Assembly (NCBI GenBank): GCA_000149265.1
Contig: CH003024.1
Span: 1,945,543-2,009,542, forward strand
Direction: 5' to 3'
Length of the DNA stretch: 64,000 bases
DNA from: Ciona savignyi
Taxonomy: Eukaryota > Chordata > Ascidiacea > Phlebobranchia > Cionidae
The first letter of the stretch is position 1, and every line of letters starts with the position of its first letter. The translations under genes and the position numbers were made by a program. The notes beneath the pieces were generated by a model. The model searched no databases. It saw only the letters and a program-made list of their open reading frames with translations, and was not told the origin of the DNA. This document shows, piece after piece, positions 37,094 through 52,000 of this stretch.

Positions 37094-40000
37094 GTAAATA
37101 TAGGCCATACCTACAATTCAGGTATCCTATATCCTATTCTATCCTATCCTAAATCAGGTGAAGCGCCAGCACAACATCAACACCCTAAATTCGATCACAA
37201 ATATACTGTGCAAAAAGCTGATATTTGTAATTTAGTTGTTTTTCCTTGTCCTTTTAATAACGTTTTTTAGTCGACAGGTAGGTATAGCATACAAAAAATT
37301 CAAAGCAATTGGCCTTTTTAGGTACCCGTTGAAGGCATGTCGTATCTAGGCTATCTACATTATTGTTAGATTAGTTTCACTTAACGTTAAAGAATTATAA
37401 CTTTACAAAAATTATTAGAAACTTCAGGGACAGAAGACGGCGGTCGTTAAAACATGTCGATATAAAATATAGGTACTAAAATTGGTAAAGGCCAGATACG
37501 ATTGCAGCATGAACTACGAAATTCAATTTTAAATATAAGTTTATTGAATAGAAAATTTTCACTGGTCGTGTATGTGTTTGCTCATATTATAGCAACTACT
37601 CGGAAAGTCCTGTAAGAACTATCAAGGACCAAAAAACAGCGCACTTGAAATATTGAATTATTTTTTTCGCAATTTTGGCTTTCTTTACACATTTTAAAGC
37701 AACGGTATCGCGTGAATGTAAACGAAAGTACTCGAACCTGTAAATAGCGATGTGGGAAGGGGTTTGCACCTTCGTGCTAATTATTGCTACCGCTCAGTGC
37801 GACCAAGCACCTTGTTTACTTTGGCTTGGTTCGAAAGTTTCCTCGGTTTATTGGCTACGGACAGTACTTTAATTACTTTGATCAGAATTATAATTGAAGA
37901 TTTAATTGGGCGCTCCCCCAATTTGAACAATGCTTTGTAGGGAAATTTATGGCAAGCGGCCAATAAAAAACTGTATTTGCCGTTTTTTCATACTGTCGTT
38001 TTTTGTTTTTTTAATTTAATATATTCCATTTAAGTATCGTAAGTTCAAGGAGCGTAAAGAAACAGGGAGCGTAAACTGAGTATGAAACTTTCTGCGCGGT
38101 AGTAATCTCGGCTACCCAATAAACTATGCCATGTTCTATGAAAATCTAATTTATTTGATGTTTTTTTAAAAATTGTGAAGATTAAACTAAGCGCATACAT
38201 CAAAAAAGATTTTTGTGAGTGCTGGGCTATATAGACTAGAACCCTTTATTTACCTAGCTTTTTAATCGCTCTGCCGCACAATCGTTAAGTAGTAAACATT
38301 TTTACCGTGTCAAGGTTTGATCCCATATTGGGCTGGTCACTAAGACCCTTTATATATAAAGATCGAAATAGGAATCGCTCGCCTTTACCGTTCGGCCTTA
38401 CGACCTTACTGAGTGGTCATATTGTATGAAATGTGGTAAACCAACTTAAGTCGCGCGGACGGCAGCCTAAAACTTAGTTTATACACAGGGTCAGAATGTA
38501 TTCTCCTATTAATATCTGTCCTTTGAAGTCAGGCAATTACGTATGTTCGGGTCAGCGTGATACCTTTTTTACTTTTTGTTTTCTGGTCAAAATTCTAAAA
38601 TAGGATAGGTTTGTCTCTAAGACCGTACTTGTATAAAATTAATATATATATATATATGGCTGTGTTAACTATTCAGCCACACGACCGTATCACGAACTGC
38701 CTTTCATTGTGAAAACGTTTTCCGTTTAAGGTTACCCATGTCGAGACCCGGGATCGTTGCTAAATGCTCGTCGACTTTTTCAAAGAGGGAACCGACTAGT
38801 GCAGTTCATTTGCGATTCAGGATATGTTGCACTGGGCACACCATTACTGTCGTGTATACGAGGCAGATGGCGAGGAACGAAACCCATCTGCGTCGGTGAG
38901 TATTCCCAACCAAGTCCACTCGGTAAAATGCGTAGCCTTATTTAAATATATAAGGTTTTAGGAAGCGTTCAACTAATTAGCCTATTCTCCTTATTTTTCC
39001 AATACAAACTGACCTTACAAAAACGACTGTCAGTCAAAAACCTAACCTTCGAAGTCTTAGATGTTTCTTTGTACGCCATCTTTATCTTATCTATAGATAT
39101 AAATATTTGTAGATAAGCCTGTTAGGTGTAGCCATTAAACTAAATCTAACGGAATAACCAACCGCCCAGCCGATCGGCACAGTTACTAAAATACTAGGTT
39201 CTGTCCACGGGAAGAATACACTGAAATATGTTTTTTTATATTTTTGTATTAATAATTTGATAAATCCATATACAAAGATACCATTTATTTACCACAAACT
39301 TGTCCAGTAATTTTCTGTAGTAACTCCACCGTTTTTGAAGGAGTTATTTTTACTGGGCTAAGTTTCTAAAAAGCGCAATGGGCCCATCACCAAGTACGTT
39401 TTTAAGTACATCTAATTCAGAACCTACACACTGACTTTTACCCATTTGAGAACGCTCCCCTACGTATTTGCGAGTATTCTGACGATTGTATGTGTATAAC
39501 GCTTCTATGTTTTCCCATTTACGGGGATAACCATACTTAGTTTATCGTGGGGGAATCCCCTTTAATTTTTTTACTTCCGTAGTACTGAATTTTACACAAA
39601 CTTTTACAAAACCTGGTTTAAACTAATTAACCTTCCTCCGTAGCCCCTGGGTGTCCGCCTGTTGAGGAACTACGTAATGGGATCAAAATAGCGGAGAAAC
39701 GTGGCGCGGTTTTGACGCACACATGCAACCGGGGTTACGAACTTCTCGGAAGTTCAGTGCTGTATTGCGATGGCAATCGATGGAATGCCACACGACCTGT
39801 ATGCCTTCCAATTGGTTTGTACCCTTTAACTTATAGAAGTAGTCTATTTCACATTCAGTTTTATTCATTTTATTGTTCGACTTCTTAAGTTTACACATTA
39901 AAAAAAGAAACACAAAACAATTTTCTTCTTTTTTCAGTTCAATTTAACAATTCAATTAACTTTATTGTTGAAATATTAAGTATCAATATATGCACATTAG

Positions 40001-43000
40001 AAAGGCAGAAACTCAAGTTTAAACAAAGGACACTTTTCTTACTAAAAAAATCAAGTAGGACGAACAATAAAATAAATAATATTGAGTTCTGGTGCTACCT
40101 CAATATAATAACAATTGTTTTTTGATTATTGCATCACATTAACATTTTCTGAATTTAATTCGTTAGTCAATTTGTTTGTAAAAAGGTTTTGTACCCCAAA
40201 TTATAATAAAAACATAAATGGGTGTATTTAAACACTGTACTGGTACCAATATTATAATTTTACAGCTGTAAATTTCCCAAAAAAATAATACAAATGGTAA
40301 GATTATACAAAGAGAGAAAACATTAATAAAATGCATAATTTGTACATAATAGGATAGGATAGGATATTCATCTTTATCCCCGTGAATGGGAAAACCAAGG
40401 GGGTTAACACACGGGCAATCGTCAGATCACCTCGCGCCCACCGTCGGGTTACCGGAGCTATTGCAGTGTGTTGTATGTGATAGACAAGTTCCTTTAATTT
40501 GGTAGAACCCATTAATCCGCTGGGTCCAGGCAATGTCCGTTAAGTGCCTTGCCCAAGGACACAACCGACTAGCTAGCGACCAGTTTCGCACCTCCAACCT
40601 TTCGATTGAAAGGCGACGCACTTAACCGTTATACCAACGGGCCAGACATGATGTAAGTATGACATTATTGTTAACAGATGGGAAAGCTGGAAAAACTCAG
40701 AGCATTCAACTGAATGCAAATGGCCCTGCTCAAAGTGGAGGAAATATAGCTTCGCAAAGTGGATCTTTTTTGCCCGTACAAAAAGTCTCTGAAATTCCAT
40801 CACCAAATGGTGTAAATAATCCATTACAAAATGGGGCAAATATGCCTTTGCAAACCGGGGCAAATTCTCCCTTGCAAAATAGGCCGAGTATTCCCTTGCA
40901 AAATGGTCAACATATGCCATTACATAATGGTGCACATATGCCTTTAGAAAATGGTCCAGTTGTTAATATGCAAAATGGTCAACATATGCCATTACAAAAT
41001 GGTGCACACATGCCTTCAGAAAATGGTCCAGTCCCTAATATGCAAAATGGTCAACATATGCCATTACCCAATGGTGCACACATGCCTTTAGAAAGTGGTC
41101 CAGTTGTTAATATGCAAAATGGTCAACATATGCCATTACAAAATGGTCAACATATGTCATTACCAAATGGCGCACATATGCCTTCAGAAAATGGTCCGAT
41201 TGACAATATGCAAAGTGGTCAGCATATGCCTCTGTTGACGGGTCAGAATTCTTATGGACAAGGAATTAACTCGAACCAGCAACCTATTTTGCATGGGCAG
41301 ATATTGGCAAGACTGCCACTTCTTAAGCAAGATAAGACAACTGTGAATAAAACTTCATTCCTACCTACATCTGGGAATTCCAGGCCTACTCCCTACCAAC
41401 CTGAAATGAATGCCAGAGGACAAAATCTCGGCCATATGATGCACAATGAGAGAAACAAACAAAGAACACCGCACCAAAATGCGAGAGAAATGTACCAGAC
41501 ACGACCGAGTTACGATTACATGCCGTTTTATAATCCGTACAACCCATACAGTATTGGGTATTCCCCATACCAGCAGAGGAATATCAATGGTCGATTTACT
41601 AACGAACAATCACAAATACCAATGGAGGATAAACCTAATGGACATCAAAGTATATACCAAGGAAATAACAGATATGGATTATCAGATAACCGGATGTATA
41701 ACCCAAGATACGGCGGCTACATGCCATACAGATACCGACAAGACGTCAGACAGCGTCAAAACCAAGTTCCAACAACCATACCACAGATTTTACCTAACAG
41801 CTCATTTCCATTAAAAAGAATACCTTCTAACACACAAACAATCAGAAGACATAACTATACAGTCCAGGGAAGAAACAGCTTTAATAGAACGTCAAGGAAT
41901 TTCCTATTAAATCATCTACGACAAGCAGCAAGTGCGCATAGTTCGATGCCAAGTAGAGTTCAGCGGCAAAATTTAATCAACCTGCATCAAGAAAGAGAAG
42001 GACGGACACATGTTATAGGTTAGTAAAAGGATAGGATGTTCATTTTTATCCCTGTAAATAAGAAACACAAGCGGCATAAACAAACGGAACTTATCAGATC
42101 ACCTCCAACGTCAGGTTACCGAAGCTTTTGCATGTGTGTTGTGTATGATTATGGAGTTCCTTTAATTTTGGTAGAACCCATTATTCCATTGGGTTTAGGC
42201 AATGTCCGCTATGTGCCTTTCCCAAGAATCCAACCGACTAGCTAGAGACCAGTTTCGAACCCGCAACCCTTCGGCTGAAAGGCGACACACTAACCTCCAT
42301 GCTGCATTTGTCTCGATTCTAAAAATTCTCAACTGATCGAAAAAACTTCGGTTGACTGTTTCTCAGCATTTACTCTTGCAATAAAGCTCGTTAACTAGAA
42401 CTCGTATACAACAGTGACTTAAAGCATCTCACAAAGTCAGACCGGTTAGTCTGATGGTTTAGTGCGAGCCTTTCAACCGAAAGGTTGCAGGTTCGAAACT
42501 GGTTGCTAGCTGGTTGGTTGTGTCTTTTAGCATGGCAAATCATTGACATTGCCTGAACCCCAGGGGATATATTGGGTTCTACTAAATTAAAGGAACGTGT
42601 GTATCATATACAACACACTAAAATAGCTTTGGTGGTTTTCCCATTCACGGAAAAAACATGAAAATTCTATTCTATTCAATGGCACTGATGAGTTTTTTTA
42701 TAGTAACTTGTTGCTTATTGTGCTGTATACAAATCAGCAATGTGCATCAATGTTTCTGTCTATTTTAAGCAGAGAACAAAGTCAAAATTAAGTCTTCATA
42801 CTTTATATATAATTTTTCTTTGATTTTAGCAGAATTGCAGCAACTCTATTGTATTTTTATAGTCCCACAACATTTCATATTGCAATAATTGAATTCAACA
42901 GATTTCCGTGTTCTGTATGCTTTTATTGTTTGTTTTTTTTTACAGAAAGAAACTCACAGCCAACTCTAGTACAACAGGTAGTTGATTTGTTTCTTAGATT

Positions 43001-46000
43001 TTCAGGATACTAAATTTTTTTACCGGCTTATGCATTTTTTACCAAAAACACTAGTTTGCCAAATTGTAATGGTTTGTCATCTTTTAAAAAATTTAGTTGG
43101 GTTGCTTATTTATATTCCTATGCGCAGGTCAACAAGTGCTTTATAATAGAGGGAATTTTTAGTTCTTGCTAACAGATGAGTTACTGTGAGCTATTGTAGT
43201 GTGTTAAATATGTTGCAGTCATCACTATTGTTTAATTCAACATAATAGTGAACTGGGTTCTTTCTAAGTTGGCTAAACGCTTTAACAAAGTATATAACTT
43301 ACTTTAAGGCCACTCCTTTTCCTAAAGCCACCCCTTGCACAGGTGAAACTTCTGGCAATACCCACACAGAGCGCTTCCTGGATAGCGTATTTCAAAGCAG
43401 TTTAAAATTTTTAATTTAAAATTGTTAATTGTAAAAACCAAATTGGTACTGAAAAGGTCATTCTTACTGGTTAACATTTTAACTGTTCAACCACACATAT
43501 TTAATAAAAATACACTACCAATTAACCATTATTGCTTTCAGAGACGTCTGACTTGTCCAAGACCGGTGAGAATAAGAGGAGGCTATCACACGTAAGATAT
43601 TTTCCTGTATTATATATCCATTGAATAGGCTTGTACATTTCCATTAAAAATTGAATATTTTCCATTGCATATGTTGGTGCAAGGTTAACAAGCTTTTTTC
43701 TGGTTACTTTATTCATGTTTACCCTAAATTGTTGTGATACTTTTTTATTTTACACATTTTTACTGTTTTTCTTAAATATGTAATTTAAATTAAAAGCTGT
43801 TTTTAGAGCACATAGCTAATAAACTAAGGTTCTAGGCGAGGTGTACATAATCTGCACAAATATACCTAAGCCACATATTCAAACCACTAAATATTGTTAT
43901 CCACTACAATTAAACCACCCAGAATAATTGAATAAAATTTACATATTTAAAACACAAGTTTTGTAAACCACATATTAATGATATATAAACCACATATTAA
44001 TGATATATAAACCACTCATTTAAGCCACAAAATTTGTAAACCACACATATTAATTGCATATTTAAACTACAAAATATTATAAACTTCATATTAATAACGT
44101 ATTAGTCCGGCCGGTTAGCCTGGCGGTTAAGTGCATCGCCTTTCAATCGAAAGGTTGCAGGTGCGAAACTGGTCGCTAGCTAGTCGGTTGTGTCCTTGGG
44201 CAAAGCACTTTATGGAAATTGCCTGAACCCAGCGGATTAATGGGTTTCACACTGCAATAGCTTTGGTAACCCGACGGTGGGCGCGAGGTGATCTGACGAT
44301 TGCCCGTGTGTTAACCCCCTTGGTTTTCCCAATTACGGGGATAAACATGAATATCCTATTCTATCCTTATTAAAATGGACACAAATATTTATAAATCACA
44401 TATTATTTGTGATCTTATAGCATTACCCCTCCCTTTCAACAGTACCCACCCACTGCCACCAGATTCAGATGATGACAAGTACGTCTACTACATTCAATAT
44501 CATTGTTTATCTGGATTGGTCTTAGTTGGGGGCGACAATACAAGTTATTGCCAATCCAATGGCCAGTGGAGTGGGACAGCTCCCACATGCGAAGGTAATT
44601 TAGATGTTCGGTTAGAAAAATTATTGTAAAGTACGCTAGCATTATTTGATAAACATTAAATTTTGTGTTTCTTTAAGTTAGTGTATTAGCCTTACTGTGT
44701 TTAGTGTAAATTATAAATACATTACATCTATGTTTTAATATTAAATGTAGTGTATTATGTGTAAATTATATTAAGTTGGTATATTATCCACACATTTCAT
44801 TAAGTAACTGTATTTAGTGTTCACGTAAATGAAAACAGACCAACCCTTGTATCACCAGCGATAACCTTCCATGCCCACAGTCGAGTTGTTAATTTCATAG
44901 CTTCATGTTGTTTTTAACCGTTTCCTTCTTAGTTGTGCAAGACTGTGAACAAGGCTTCATGCAAGGAAAAAACGGGATCTGCACAGGTGGGAACCAGAAT
45001 GTTACAATTTGTTGACAATATCGTATGTAAGATTAACGTAAAATACGTAAATACTTTAAATATGAAAGATTTACATGAAATTCTTAATTAATTTAGATAT
45101 AAAAGATTTACATGAAATACTTAATTATTTAAAATGTGTAAGATATACATGAAATACTTAATTATTTAAAATGTGTAAGATATACATGAAATACTTAATT
45201 ACTTAAAATATGTAAGATATACATGAAATACTTAATTACTTAAAATATGTAAGATTTACATGAAATACTTAATTACCTAAAATATGTAGGATTTACATGA
45301 ATTACTTAATTACTTAAAATTTGTAGGATTTCCATGAAATATTTAATTGTTTCTCGCTTTGCTGCACGCTGATTAGGCGACGCAATGAACCACCAGACTA
45401 ACCAGTCGGACTAAATAAAGTAAAAATAAGAACCCCATCCAAATCTTTCGTTTCCACAGACATAAACGAGTGCAATTATAATAATGGGGGATGTCCTCAG
45501 TTATGCAGCAATTATGTGGGTGGGTTCTACTGCACTTGTCAACTTGGGTATCAGTTGCAACACGACCAGTCTTGTATAGGTAAGCTTTTTTATATTTTTT
45601 CCTTTGTATTTATCTTTGCAATGGGAAAACCAAGGGGGTTAACACATGGGCAATCGTCAGATCACCTCGCGCCCACTGTCGGGTTACCGGAGCTATTGCA
45701 GTGTGTTGTATATTATTCGCACATTCCTTCAATTTGATAGAACCCATTAATCCGCTGGGATCAGGCAATGTCCGTAAAGTGCCTTGCCCAAGGACATAAC
45801 CGACTAGCTACCGACCAGTTTCGCACCTGCAACCTTTCGATTGAAAGGCGACGCACTTAACCGTTAGACCAACCGACCGGACAAGGATCAATGCCAGCCA
45901 CCAGCCAGTCAGTTGTGTAATTCGGGAAGGCACATATCTAACGTTGTCTGAGCTCATAGGTATAATAAGTTAAACAAAAACTAAGCACTGTCTTGATTTC

Positions 46001-49000
46001 TGTCAAACATACTGTAATAGCTCTGATAACAGTGGATGTGTTTTGTTAAGTGTATTTTAAGTCTCCAAGCCTTTTTACACAATCTTGGTTAACATTATTC
46101 TTAATTATTACCCGATATCCTCACAGATATAAATGAATGCGATGCATATGAGCAAGTGTGTATGCATGACTGTGTCAACACAGAAGGATCATACCAGTGT
46201 GTTTGTAGAAGTGGGTTCACTCTTCAACAGCCCAGCAACGTTACTTGTTTAGGTTTAATTTTTATTATATTTGGTTTTAAGAATGTAGCCCTTATACTAG
46301 ACATTGGTTATTAATGTTTTATCCTTTGTAAGGGGAAAATATAAGGGTTGTAATCAGATTCAAAATTAGCAGGTGTCCATTGTCGGGTTACTGGAGCTAT
46401 TGCAATGTGTTCTGTGTACTTAAGACATTTCTTTAATATAACCCATTTAAGCACTGGATTCATGCATTATCCGCTAAGTGTGTTATCCAATACAAACTAA
46501 CTAGCTAGCGTTCAGTTTTCCTAAAACCCATCGACTAAAGCTCGCTTCCTCTAACCCATAATTTCACTGTAGTCAGGCACGTAGTCTAAGTGTCATGCAC
46601 AAGGGCACACATGACCAGCCAATAAGTGGGTTGTTCCAATAACATACTGGCAGACAACTAATGCTATAAACAATTGAGCTATTGCAGTGTGTGACTGAGA
46701 CGTTTCTTCAATTTGATAAAATCTATTAGTAGACTGAGGTAATGTACTGTCCGCTAAGTGTCTTCTAAGAGTTTTGTGGCAACAACCTTTCCGCAGACAA
46801 CTGACACTTTAACCGATTAAACTATTGTAGTGTGTTTATTACTCCATTAAATTTTGCTACAGCTGTTTGAATTATTTTTTATCCAGACATCAATGAATGC
46901 AGAACTGGCCAACACAACTGTATGGACACATGTGTTAACACGGTTGGGAGTTACCAATGTAGTTGTTATACTGGAAGACAATTAATCAGTGATGGTGTGA
47001 CCTGCGAAGATATTTATAACAACGTTGTCAGTGAGATTTTGACCCCTGATTTCGAAGGTACAATTTAATGTTTAGTTTGCACAGACTTTTTAAAAACGTA
47101 CTTTTTTTAACATGTTGTGTATAATTTGTCCATAATCACCTGATTCATATTTTTGTGATCAAAAAAGACCGTGCTCTAATCCAGGATTCTGGGTCTGTTG
47201 GACTGAAAAAGAATACATTGTGTGTTATATTTGCCACAAGTGGAATCACCCATTAACTCATACCAGTCACTGGTACACTTTACAAAAATTACTAGCATGG
47301 AACTCATTCCCCTTACTTTGTCTATCACTTTACAATAATTGCAAGCATGGAAATAGAGGAATAAATAGTGTTGGCTGTTTTTGAACCCCATGTGACCAGT
47401 ACAACATCGTTGCATTGCAGAATGTGAGGAAAATTGGTACCGAGAGGCTGGAACTGGCACGTGCCTTCCCTGTCCAACCAACTCAGTTATTCTGGAAAAT
47501 TCCGAAGCCACCACCATAACCGACTGTGTGTGCCAGCCCGGTTACCATGGAAACCCAGAACTTTCAATTCCATGCACAGGTATGTAACCACGAATGATTT
47601 TTGGTGGTTTTCAATTTAAAAATTAGTGAAACAATGGTTTTATTGGGCTACAACGCACTGCAAATGCTTCGATAACCAGGCAGTGGGTATGTGTAAACAA
47701 TGGATTTCACTGCCCTTTGCATTTCCCAATATTCTAGTATTGACATGGGTTTGCAGGTTCCTCATATAATAGAAAAATAATAGAAAATCCTACAATCAAA
47801 ACAAGATTAAAATTTTATTATAACTAATATTTTAACTCTATGTGTAACATTTGTTTGTTGACAATGTGTAACATTTGTTTGTATATAGTGCAATCAGGTC
47901 ATAGGATAGAACCTCAGCCATCAGCCCACAGGCCGACCTTACCGCTAAATTCCGGATCCATGATAACTTGGGGCGCTAGAGTAATGGGCCTTTTCTATGG
48001 TCTGAATTCCTGGTCCTAGTGGCTACTGTGGATCCATACAAATGAATACAAATAAACCAATCACCTAAAAAACAGTTGGACCTTGTACCTACCAGCTGCT
48101 AGCTATTAAGTTGTTTTTAAACAAAGCAATTCACACACATCTGTTGATTAGTAGAATAAATAAGGGTAGAACCAAGTAGATTGATCGATTAAATAAGAGT
48201 GGAATTTTTAATACTATGAAAAAATATGTGGTGTAGAATTGTTTCAATCATATATGCTTCACTAACTTTGAAACACCACCAATAAGCAAGGTGTAATATG
48301 CCTACTCATGTGGAATTTTTTCAAAAATATTATAGATATGAGATAACTTATATAGATATTCCAATGATGACATTGTCTGGTTATATTATTTAATGGAATA
48401 AACATGAATATTAGAATAGGATTGGATAGGATATTCATGTGTATCCCAATGGATGGGAAAACGCAAGGGGCATTTACACATTCAAACAATCGTCAGATCA
48501 CCTTCCGCCCACCGTCGGGTTACCGGAGCTAATATGTATTTCATTGTAATAAGGTGGTTGTGATTGAACACATAATCATCTTGCATTTAAACACTATTTT
48601 TCTATATTAAAGCCTTACAATTTTTTTCCTTACATTATTACAGTATTTTCCATATTTCCTTACAATATTTTTGCGATTATTAAGATTGATTATTGTGAAA
48701 TATTGTGATTGAATACAATATTTCCTCAGATTTTAACGAGTGCACTGACGGAAACTACGGTTGTTCTCACCATTGTGTAAATACTGATGGAGGGGCTCAT
48801 TGTGATTGTCCATCTGGATACGCACTGGACACAGATGGAAGGCAGTGCACAGGTATGTATCGTTCATTTCTTAGGCTCCTCACTTTATTGTAAACAGATT
48901 ATTTTATCCCACTGTTGGGTTACGAGCAGTGATTAAAAAATGGCGAGTTTAAGTAACATGTATTTAATAATAACTGTGCTGTGTTGGGTCATTTCTCTGT

Positions 49001-52000
49001 TTGGCCAATCCTCTGTTATGGTTTGTAAAGCTGATAATACCACCAGTGATGTTAATACCACCCCCCTATACCCAGTGATGGGATTAACAATTTTAGAAAC
49101 AGGTTCTCTTTTGTATCGTACTTACTAACAAGAGGTTCCCCAAAAGATCTAATGTCTGTAAAAAAAACAAGAATTGGATTGGTGATTATCCCAAACTTCC
49201 AGGCATGCAAGCCTCTTGAATCCCATCACTGGTTACGAGCTATTACAGTATGTTGTGTATGATTGACATTAAGTTGTGTATGATTGTTTTTATTCTGTTT
49301 TAGTAAAACATTAGTCTACTGGGTTAAGGCGATATTAAAGTACCTTTCCCAATGACACAACTGTTTAGCTAGTAGCTGGTTTTTTTAATCCACTACCTTT
49401 CGCTGCCTACAGACCGCTGCCACTCTCACCAATAAAGCTAATTATGCAGACATATTTAACTGTCAACTAGTTCATGAAATGTCATGAAGTAATTACAACG
49501 CCAATTCAAGGTCAAACTTATATTTAACTTACAACTTGTCCATTACTGAAAATATCGGTATCTATCATAATTCCTTTCTTTTCAAATTACTTAGTCAGAC
49601 AATTATATGAGGTCAAACTTATATTTAACTGTCAACTTGTTTATTACTAAAAATATTAGATCTATCATAATTCCATATTACTTTCTAAATTACCAAAATG
49701 CCCACCACCATTCCAGATATAAACGAGTGCTCTGAGGAAGACGTATGCGACCATGGGAAATGCTCCAACACTAAAGGAAGCTTTCAGTGTGTTTGTTACC
49801 ATGGTTACCGCTCTGGATCTGATAGACAGACATGTACAGGTATGTTTATTCAAACTTTTGTTTGTATACTCTGGGTGTAAGTGGTAAAAAGGATTGAATT
49901 ATATTTCTCCAGTGCATGGGAAAACCCAAGGGGCGTTATCACATGACTAATCATCAGATAACCAAACGAACACAATCAAATTACCTAAGCTACTTCCCAA
50001 TTCCTTTGGATACATTATATCATACAAAAGTGTTAGATTGAAATGTTTTGCAAATTGGGTAAAACCCAATATTTAAACCAGTTGGTTCGGACAATGTCTG
50101 CTAAGTGGCTTGCCCAAGGGCAAAACCAATTAGCTAGTGACCAGTTTCGAACCTGCAATCCTTCCGCTCATTAGCAACGTACTAACATATTTAGATATTT
50201 GATAATACTGTTAACTTGTTGTCCAGTTTATACAGTTTAATTTGTGGACAAAATAAGTGTAAACAGGTATGCTCTAAGAGCTTTTCTTGCCAATTAGCCA
50301 GCGACTGATTTTGATCCCAGTATCCTCAGGCTGACAATCCGACGCATTACTGCAAGAGATATACTACCCAGCAGGTGATTTCACTCACTTGTGCTTCACC
50401 CAAAGGTGTATTTCAATTAGCTTTACAGCTGGTTTCCATCCTAGAAAGATCTCACAATGCTAAGATTTATATCGTCCCAGATGTAAATGAATGTGAGGTG
50501 CGAAACGGGGGTTGCAGTGATGTTTGCAAGAATTCCCGAGGTGGATTCAGGTGTGCATGTCGTGGAAACGCAAGGTTGTTGAGCAACGGAAAAACTTGTC
50601 AAGGTGGATTTTTTTTTCTTTTTTAACTTTAATCAATAATTTTAAATTTGCTAAAGAACTTCCTCAAGACAATGAAAAATAAATGTGGAATTTCCAGACG
50701 TATCAGGTACTGTGCACATCTCCAGAAAAAGCACTTCAAAACTTCATCAAAATGCACATTTACTTAATTATAGGCTTCATTTTTTTAAATCAAGTTTCTT
50801 TGCCTCAGCGTGGCCCTAAATTATAATTGAATAGTCAAAGTCTAAGTTGTTTAAATTTTTGTAACCAACCCAACTAATTGCTTTACAGCATACTATAAGA
50901 TTGACAACCTATTATAACATTGACAACCTATTATAAGATTGACAACCTATTATAACATTGACAACCTATTATAAGATTGACAACCTATTATAAGATTGAC
51001 AACATGTTATGAAATTAAAAGTTAGAAAAGAATTTATTAAAATTTTATTGAAAGATTTTTGAAATTTTCTGTCAAATTTTAATAAATGTATAAAAGAATT
51101 CTACAAAGTAATTTTTCATCTAAAAATCCCATCTTCAGCGGTCGGTCATGCATGTCCTCCGCTTAGTGATCCAGAACATGGCCACGTTCTCCCTGCTCGG
51201 CTCTGTTTGGGGGATTACCCTATCACAATCGGGCGCGTGTGCATCTACACGTGTTCCCACGGTTACCAGGTCCAGGGGGAGAGCAGGAGGGAATGTGGGG
51301 TGAACGGCTGGTCAGGGGCACCTCCTACTTGTCTAGGTGGGTCCTGAATGATTTTGTTTTATTTCAGGATATATTTGGAGGAAATATGTTAATGTATAGA
51401 ATTGTACATTTATTTTTATCCCTAATAGAATAGTTACCAGATTCTCAAGCCTATACTTGTGTTACTGAAATTGTTCTATCTATTTCAGGATATATTTGGA
51501 GGAAATATGTTAATGTATAGAATTGTACATTTATTTTTATCCCTAATAGAATAGTTACCAGATTCTCAAGCCTATACTTGTGTTACTGAAATTGTTCTAT
51601 CTATTTCAGGATATATTTTGAAGAAATACGTTTATGTATAGAATAGGACATTTATTTTAATCCCTAATGGAATAGTTGTGAGATTCTCAAACCTAAACTT
51701 GTGTTACCAGAACTGTTCTATCTATTTCAGGATATATTTTTAAGAGGATACGTTTATGTATAGAATAGGACATTTATTTTAATCCCTAATGGAATAGTTA
51801 CCAGATTCTCAAGCCTAGACTTGTGTTATCAGTGCTGTTCCATTTATTTCAGAAAACTTCTGTTAAACCAAACTGAATTCAAAACACTTTGCCATCCAGT
51901 GTCCTGTTTACTTTTTGAAATATGGGAAAAAAGGGTTGTAGCTAACTACTTAAAAGTAGGAATATAGTGGGCTACCATTTAACATTTCCAAAAGTTCAAG

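Noticed and set aside
40573..40935. 120-codon antisense frame over exon 4
   Set aside because: Shadow of the exon 4 repeat region and the upstream SINE.
41446..41814. 122-codon plus-strand frame
   Set aside because: Alternative frame of exon 4; the exon 4 frame spans the whole block with matching splice phases.
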